From positions 3,319,105 through 3,383,104 of the forward strand of contig NZ_ABIZ01000001.1 in the NCBI RefSeq assembly GCF_000172155.1: a stretch of DNA of 64,000 bases, in the 5' to 3' direction. Under the pieces are notes generated by a model. It did not search any database. It saw only the letters and a list, made by a program, of their open reading frames with translations, and had not been told where the DNA came from. Below, piece by piece: positions 59,467-64,000 of this stretch. A program made the position numbers and the translations under genes. The stretch's first letter is position 1, and every line of letters starts with the position of its first letter. The DNA comes from Verrucomicrobium spinosum DSM 4136 = JCM 18804 (lineage in GTDB: Bacteria > Verrucomicrobiota > Verrucomicrobiia > Verrucomicrobiales > Verrucomicrobiaceae).

Positions 59467-60318
59467 TCAAGGTTGGGAATCGCGAGTGCGGCCGAGAGTG
59501 GCTGAGCCCGTGGCAGTGGTTGATTTCAGCAAATCGCTCGGGATATCCGTGCATAGGATGTTGGCTCCAAGCATCACGGCGAGGTCCGCGTCTTCCCGGG
59601 ATCGGATCGGCCAGAGGGAGAGTTGGAGCCCGGCTTTTTTCACCTCCCGGGCGTATTGGCGGTTGGTGTGATCCAGTGATACGGACAGCCTGCCGCAACC
59701 GAGCGTGAGCGCATCCTGGATGAATTCGGGAGTGGGAGGCGTGCCCGTCAGCAGTCCGGTAGGGGCTTCGGGCAACAAGCGCTTCATCAGCGACAGCACC
59801 CGCCGGTCAAAGGAGGTGAACCAGAAGGTTCCTTTAGGCATGTCTTTCACTGTAGCGGCCACCAGGCGGCCGTAGGTCTGTAGTCGCCCTTCGTTGTAGG
59901 TTTGCGTATCTGAGGTCTTCAGCTCCAGGAGCAGCATGACATCGGGCTTGTCCTTGAAATACGCCACCAGGTCTGTCATGGCGGGAACAGGAACGCCATG
60001 TTCCTTCGTTCGGAGCTGCCGCACGTCGGCAAGAGAGAGTGCCTCAATTTTCCCTGTTCCCCCGGTCGTCCGGGAGGTGTCTGCATCATGCATGAGCACC
60101 AGATGATCGTCCTTGGTGAGCCGGATATCGACCTCGAAACCGCGCAGTCCGCGTCCGTAGCTCTGCCTGCAGCCCTCGATGGTATTTTCATCGAACTCGT
60201 GGCCTGCCCCGCGGTGGGCGATCAGGCGAACACCTTGGTAGTCGGCAGCCGGAGCAATTCCGGACAGGGCCAGAGTGATGGCGAGTGAGAGGAAGCCTGA
60301 AATTCGCGAAGGGAGCAT
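59467..60318 (-). CDS. Glycerophosphodiester phosphodiesterase
   Basis: A 283-residue exported enzyme, start at the ATG at 60318 (a slightly longer reading from 60342 is possible). Signal: MLPSRISGFLSLAITLALSG then IAPAADYQG. The GDPD motif LIAHRGAGHEFDENTIEG is present with the catalytic HRG, and EVDIRLTKDDHLVLMHDADTSRTTGG gives E-x-D and the second His (MHD). The TIM-barrel strands follow with LLLELKTS and FTSFDRRVL. It cleaves glycerophosphodiesters, yielding glycerol-3-phosphate and an alcohol from deacylated phospholipids. Divergent from the hypothetical gene at 60504. Periplasmic or secreted. Confidence 0.92.
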   Translation of the reverse strand: MLPSRISGFLSLAITLALSGIAPAADYQGVRLIAHRGAGHEFDENTIEGCRQSYGRGLRGFEVDIRLTKDDHLVLMHDADTSRTTGGTGKIEALSLADVRQLRTKEHGVPVPAMTDLVAYFKDKPDVMLLLELKTSDTQTYNEGRLQTYGRLVAATVKDMPKGTFWFTSFDRRVLSLMKRLLPEAPTGLLTGTPPTPEFIQDALTLGCGRLSVSLDHTNRQYAREVKKAGLQLSLWPIRSREDADLAVMLGANILCTDIPSDLLKSTTATGSATLGRTRDSQP

Positions 60319-60503
60319 GAGCGTGGAGGATGAAGTGATCATTCTTACGCTGTGCTTCAGACCGATGTTTCGCCTGGCATCCTGCGACGGGGTGCGGTTT
60401 GGTCCCAACAACCCTGCCGATGAGCATGGAGAGACAGCCGCGCACCTGGGGTCGGTGTCGAATCTGTGTTTGGAGGATGGGGTCAGAGAGACTCCGCACA
60501 ACC

Positions 60504-61145
60504 ATGCAGACCGTTCGCTTTGCCAAAGTGGTGAAGGATTCCGGCAGTCCGGAAATCTACCTGATGTGGAAGGAACCATCCAAGGACACTGCACTGCAAA
60601 AACTCGTGGCCCAGCATCGTGTCATGACACTGACTCAGCCGCGGACGGGCACCAAAAAGGATTGGGGGGAGCTGGGTTTGGGCGAGGACCTTGGTGGGCA
60701 GATGCTGGTTTTCCCCAAGAGTCTGGGAAAGATCGATGGCAAACGGGTGGTGGGCATCGACTACCGCCTGCTGAAGACACCGCCTGCGGCTCCAGGCCGG
60801 CCTGTCAAAAATCCCGGCCATGCCCGTCAGAAACCTGCTGCATTCACGCGCGGCAAAGGGGAGCGTCGGGATGCGATGACCGTCAAAAATGTAAGCAGGG
60901 AGGCACCTGTTGAAAACATCATCCCTCTCCCGCCCCAGTCCGTGTCTGAGAAGGCAAAAGCTCCTATCGAGCCTGAGAGGGACGTGAAAAAGCCAGCATC
61001 TGCATTTAAGAAGGCAAAGGTGGACGCCTCCGCGATGTCAAATGCACGGGTTCGAAAAAGGGCAAAATCGGCACTGGCAGCATGGAAAAGTGGCAATCAA
61101 CTGCCAGCGTATGAATTGCTCGAGAGCTTGGCGGGAGAGAGGTGA
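60504..61145 (+). CDS. Hypothetical basic protein with lysine-rich tail
   Basis: A 213-residue protein from the ATG at 60504 (MQTVRFAKVVKDSGSPEIYLMW). The first 90 residues form a compact unit: KEPSKDTALQKLVAQHRVMTLTQP, then GLGEDLGGQMLVFPKSLGKIDGKRVVGIDYRLL. After that, it is Pro/Lys/Ala-rich with several basic runs (SAFKKAKVDASAMSNARVRKRAKSAL), like nucleic-acid-binding tails. I do not recognise the domain. The small size of the folded part and the disordered basic tail suggest a DNA- or RNA-associated protein, but this is weak. A longer frame upstream to 60399 reads as non-coding. Confidence 0.55.
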   Translation: MQTVRFAKVVKDSGSPEIYLMWKEPSKDTALQKLVAQHRVMTLTQPRTGTKKDWGELGLGEDLGGQMLVFPKSLGKIDGKRVVGIDYRLLKTPPAAPGRPVKNPGHARQKPAAFTRGKGERRDAMTVKNVSREAPVENIIPLPPQSVSEKAKAPIEPERDVKKPASAFKKAKVDASAMSNARVRKRAKSALAAWKSGNQLPAYELLESLAGER

Positions 61146-61456
61146 CACTCGCTGCATGGCGGTGCCTGTGCTTGTTGTCCACCAGAGACAGTTGTTGAAG
61201 CACCTTCTCCGTGGGGGAGTTCCCACGTTGAAGGACAGTTTCGCACTCTTCACCAGAACTCTGGCCCATGCCTTGGTCAAAGAGGGAATTTGGGAGATTT
61301 TTAAGGAGTTCCAGGGCCGATCAGGAGAGTGAGGTGAGGTGCCAGTGCGGCAACCTTCGTCAGGAGTTGCGATACAGAAGACCGCAGGGGTACTTCATCG
61401 CGAATGATAACGACGCCTTGAGCCCGCATGGCATAACCCATATTACACTTCTCTCC

Positions 61457-61735
61457 ATGTCTCATCTCATCTTTATCAGTCGCAATTTCACAGAACTGGG
61501 CGGTTTCCAGTCTTCCGAAATCATCGACTTCTACAAAAGAAACATCCTTACCGAGAAGGACTTTGTGCGTTTGGACGGTGGCGAAACCTGGATTCCGTTG
61601 CATGCATGGATTTCTGGGGCCCAAGATGCCGTGCCCATCAAGGAACTTTCAAGCGTTGCCGGCAGGGTGACTGCCAAGCGCAACGCCAGCGTCAAGGTGA
61701 ATGGGGCTGCGCCAAAGAAAACCACGGTGAATTAA
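61457..61735 (+). CDS. Small GYF_2-like (DUF4339) protein
   Basis: A 92-residue protein from the ATG at 61457. SHLIFISRNFTELGGFQSSEIIDFYKRNILTEKDFVRLDGGETWIPLHAWI fits the GYF_2 type pattern: a strand, a G-F-x-x-x-x-I-x-D helix start, then a W-x-PL end. In other proteins this domain sits at the cytoplasmic side of membrane proteins and binds proline-rich peptides. Here it is alone, followed by a basic tail (RVTAKRNASVKVNGAAPKKT). Lies 311 nt after the basic hypothetical. The upstream reading to 61268 is not protein-like. Confidence 0.65.
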   Translation: MSHLIFISRNFTELGGFQSSEIIDFYKRNILTEKDFVRLDGGETWIPLHAWISGAQDAVPIKELSSVAGRVTAKRNASVKVNGAAPKKTTVN

Positions 61736-62337
61736 CCGCTGTCGCGGTACAGTTTGAGCCCGGTTCTGCCGCCCTCTTGTTCCGGCATTCCGTGCAGCTC
61801 AGGGATGTCGGATCAAGTGTCCCTCTTCGCGGTCGGTCAACATGTCCCACCAACCGGCCAATGACCGGATGGTCCTTACGGCTGGACTTAATAGCCCGGT
61901 CCAGCAGGGGGCGCTGCGCTGGCTGTTGAAAGAGCAAATTGGCATCCTGGTGGCATGGTCAACAGGATCACCAACCCAAGTTCCAACAGTACGCAGAAAA
62001 TGACGGCGAAGATCATTCTCACAACACGGCACAATGGAATAAAAGGAGCTGTGCTGCAAAATGTATTTGGGCATATCAATATGCTAATAAAAGCCCCTTC
62101 ATTTGAGAGGATAATGCCAGAATTGAGGCTGGTGGCCCTGGCGCAGGTTGACCCTTTTCAGGTGGAAAACTACTTCGGGTGTTTTCTCGTGCGAAATTGA
62201 GAGGAGTGAGTGCATGGCTGGCAGTCCGTGAGAAGAGTATCGCAAAGTAGAATCGCAGATGATTTATCACCATTGACGTGGCGGATTCGTCACGGGTGGC
62301 TTTTTGACTTCAGATCCTTGGAAATAGAGGGTCTGGC
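61736..62337. other. Intergenic region without a clear gene
   Basis: About 600 bp. The best small candidate is a minus-strand frame at 61888-62016 encoding MIFAVIFCVLLELGLVILLT and a Pro/Ala tail, 42 residues, a possible single-span peptide, but without a ribosome site I trust. No hairpin with a T run stands out. It likely contains the promoter of the secreted protein that follows. Confidence 0.35.
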
Positions 62338-63027
62338 ATGTTCTCAGCAAGGTGCCATTGTATTTTCTTGGCAATCGCCATCATTCTGATGGGAAATGCG
62401 AGTGCCTGGTCGCAGGTGCTGGTTTACGAGTTCCACTTTTCTGAGGAAAAGGGGGTGAACTACCACACCTTCGAGACGGGCTACTTTGTGGCTCCCATTT
62501 TGGGTGGAACTGGTTCGTTCGTTCTGGCGACGAATGAGGACCGCACCTATGTGACGGCAAGTGAGAGCGGACAGATGTTTCCTGCGGGTGATCGGGATGA
62601 GCGCAAAGTCGTGGTCTCTGCGACGGCCACAAAAGGAAGTGCCAAAGGGCAGTTGGTGGTGATCGGCGATGTCGATCATCTGCTCAAGGTAAGCAGCCCA
62701 ACTGTCAGCCTCTCTGTGAGTGTGGCGAAGGTTCTGAATGGCACGTCAGTCTTCGCTGACAGTGAGGCGGGGGCCGATAAGCAGGTGACAGACTCCAGCT
62801 ACGGCTCGGCAGGTTCGTCGAAGGTCAGGCTGACCCTGGATGAGAGCGAGACGGAGCGGGCCAACGATGACGGCTTGAGCATTGCGGCCACGATAGAGAA
62901 ACTTGCCAAGCTTCTGGAGAGGCAAGGTTACGCTCCCTATGAGGGCGGGAGCGAAGCGGGCGGCGCGGCATCCAGCGCGGCGGCGGATGATGACGGTCAA
63001 ACCAAGCAGGCAGATGACGAGAACTAG
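62338..63027 (+). CDS. Secreted hypothetical protein
   Basis: A 229-residue exported protein. Signal: FLAIAIILMGNASAWSQ with cleavage around ASA. The body (about 25-165) is beta-rich: VLVYEFHFSEEKGVNYHTFETGYFVAPILGGTGSFVLATNEDRTYVT and VVSATATKGSAKGQLVVIGDVDHLLKVSSPTVSLSVSVAKVLNG. It looks like a small all-beta extracellular domain. The last 60 residues are acidic and low complexity (GGSEAGGAASSAAADDDGQTKQADDEN), often the end of a surface protein. No family recognised. It ends 45 nt before the T2SS-type ATPase start, on the same strand, so they may share a transcript. Confidence 0.65.
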   Translation: MFSARCHCIFLAIAIILMGNASAWSQVLVYEFHFSEEKGVNYHTFETGYFVAPILGGTGSFVLATNEDRTYVTASESGQMFPAGDRDERKVVVSATATKGSAKGQLVVIGDVDHLLKVSSPTVSLSVSVAKVLNGTSVFADSEAGADKQVTDSSYGSAGSSKVRLTLDESETERANDDGLSIAATIEKLAKLLERQGYAPYEGGSEAGGAASSAAADDDGQTKQADDEN

Positions 63028-63072
63028 CCCTCCATTGCCTGCGGACATCTTTCACCCTCCACCGCACTGAAT

Positions 63073-64000
63073 ATGTCGCCCCTCCTGCAAGCTGCTGTGC
63101 AATGCACCAGGGTGGATCGTGAGGATCTGGACAAGGTCGTCCGTGGGGCTGTGCTTGCCGGACAGTCGCTGATTGATGGGCTGCTGGACCAGGAGGCGGT
63201 GGATGAAGGTGAATTCGCGGCCCACCTGGCGCGTGTGCTCGACTGGAGATGGTTGGGGACGTTTGAGCCGGTGGAGGCAGAGACAGCGGCGTGGCTGAAG
63301 TCCGTGTGTCCGGCACGCCTGGCGCTGAAACACCGGTTGCTGCCGCATGTGCTGCCCCGGATCAAAGAAGGGGATGAACCTTCGCCACCGCACGAGTTGC
63401 TCATCGTTTGCTACGATCCTTTTGACCTCGCCGCCCGGCAGGCCGTGGCGCGGGCCATCACCGTGCCATGCCGGTGGTGTCTCGCTCCGCGCAGCCAGTT
63501 GTTGCCGGCGATTCAGAATCTCTACGGGGTGGGTGCCGACACGTTTGAAGACATCCTCCGGCATCGCGCCACGGATGAGGATGATTCCCACATGCGGGAT
63601 GAGGCCAATGTCATTGACGCTGATGACGCTGAGGCCTCGGTAGTGAAGTTTGTGAATCAGATCATCCGGGAAGCGTTGACGCAGCGGGCCACGGACATTC
63701 ATCTGGAGCCTGTGCATGACAATCTGAGAATCCGCTACCGGGTGGATGGCCTGTTGCATGAGGTGCCGGTACCGGAGAACATCCGGCAGCTTCAGGGCTC
63801 GGTGCTGGCCCGGGTGAAGGTGATGGCCAAGCTCGATATAGCCGAGAAGCGGTTGCCGCAGGATGGGCGCATTCACCTGAGGCTGGATAATCAGGGCATC
63901 GACGTGCGGGTGGCCACCATCCCCAGCGTGGAGGGGGAAAGCATCAGCCTGCGTCTGCTGGGGCAGCAGCGTTTCACCTTGGACCGTCTAGGATTCACGC
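63073..64000 (+). CDS. GspE/PilB-type secretion ATPase, N-terminal part (runs off window)
   Basis: From the ATG at 63073 an open frame continues to the end of the window (309 codons). The N-terminal part (about 1-165) is a GspE/PilB-N-like domain: LAGQSLIDGLLDQEAVDEGEFAAHLARVL and WCLAPRSQLLPAIQNLYG. The AAA-like domain begins VVKFVNQIIREALTQRATDIHLEPVHDNLRIRYRVDGLLHEVP. ATDIHLEP is the Asp-box region of type II secretion and type IV pilus ATPases, with VKVMAKLDIAEKRLPQDGRI, VRVATIPSVEGESISLRLL following. The Walker A and B motifs would lie just beyond the window. It powers pseudopilus or pilus assembly at the inner membrane. Confidence 0.92.
   Translation, partial: MSPLLQAAVQCTRVDREDLDKVVRGAVLAGQSLIDGLLDQEAVDEGEFAAHLARVLDWRWLGTFEPVEAETAAWLKSVCPARLALKHRLLPHVLPRIKEGDEPSPPHELLIVCYDPFDLAARQAVARAITVPCRWCLAPRSQLLPAIQNLYGVGADTFEDILRHRATDEDDSHMRDEANVIDADDAEASVVKFVNQIIREALTQRATDIHLEPVHDNLRIRYRVDGLLHEVPVPENIRQLQGSVLARVKVMAKLDIAEKRLPQDGRIHLRLDNQGIDVRVATIPSVEGESISLRLLGQQRFTLDRLGFT

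Noticed and set aside
61888-62016. 42-residue hydrophobic minus-strand ORF
   Set aside because: One plausible membrane helix but no ribosome site or context; kept only as a note in the intergenic entry.

Overview
The window reads as about 64 kb of a GC-rich, Gram-negative chromosome, most likely from the Verrucomicrobiota (Verrucomicrobiaceae-like). This assignment is an inference. It rests on two extracellular sulfatases, HprK-HPr-EI without a visible PTS permease, many lipoproteins and secreted proteins, an OprD-like porin, a TonB receptor, a stand-alone maltokinase and a KamA-type aminomutase. No rRNA, tRNA or CRISPR array was seen.

Layout. 0-15.4 kb: mixed housekeeping and accessory genes (VOC protein, DUF6794-like protein, kamA, winged-helix regulator, sulfatase), the hprK-ptsH-ptsI unit, a P-loop ATPase with a good sigma70-type promoter, a divergent pair of nucleotide-sugar genes (gmd-like and rmlD-like), an esterase and a hydroxyacyl-CoA dehydrogenase. 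15.5-19.3 kb: maltokinase-like protein, then a lipoprotein amidase translationally coupled to a TPR protein. 19.4-31.7 kb: asnB diverging from a three-gene biosynthetic unit. The unit holds a 2574-residue highly reducing iterative-type PKS (KS-AT-DH-MT-ER-KR-ACP), a stand-alone NRPS-type condensation enzyme starting 4 nt later, and a three-His-box desaturase/hydroxylase. 32-39 kb: repeat-domain secreted protein, a LolA-like/ABC ATPase/FtsX-type permease operon, a methyltransferase-like protein and a lipoprotein lipase.

39-46.8 kb: cupin, TonB receptor, DGPF protein, then a NarL/FixJ response regulator cut by an intact IS1380-family element (42967-44768). The element has 16-bp terminal inverted repeats and a 4-bp CTAA target duplication. 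Removing it restores a 245-residue regulator, and an intact paralogue lies 6 kb away. A gene-poor stretch with a strong terminator hairpin follows. 46.8-58 kb: OprD-like porin, YciE/DUF892 protein, Tat-exported Gfo/Idh/MocA oxidoreductase, the intact response regulator, a probable degraded His-rich secreted protein, a secreted protein with a perfect 18-bp tandem repeat, a DUF2092 protein, a second sulfatase and a second lipase paralogous to the one at 37 kb. 58-64 kb: response-regulator debris, YdeI-like protein, glycerophosphodiesterase, small hypotheticals, and the N-terminal part of a GspE/PilB-type ATPase running off the right edge.

How the genes may work together. The PKS unit is the most interesting system. 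Its domain order plus a dedicated condensation domain matches the fungal LovB plan, but here the C domain is a separate protein, and a membrane desaturase follows it. A LolA-like/ABC lipid-handling operon lies nearby and could move a lipidic product, though nothing in the sequence proves that link. HprK, HPr and EI probably form a regulatory phosphorelay.
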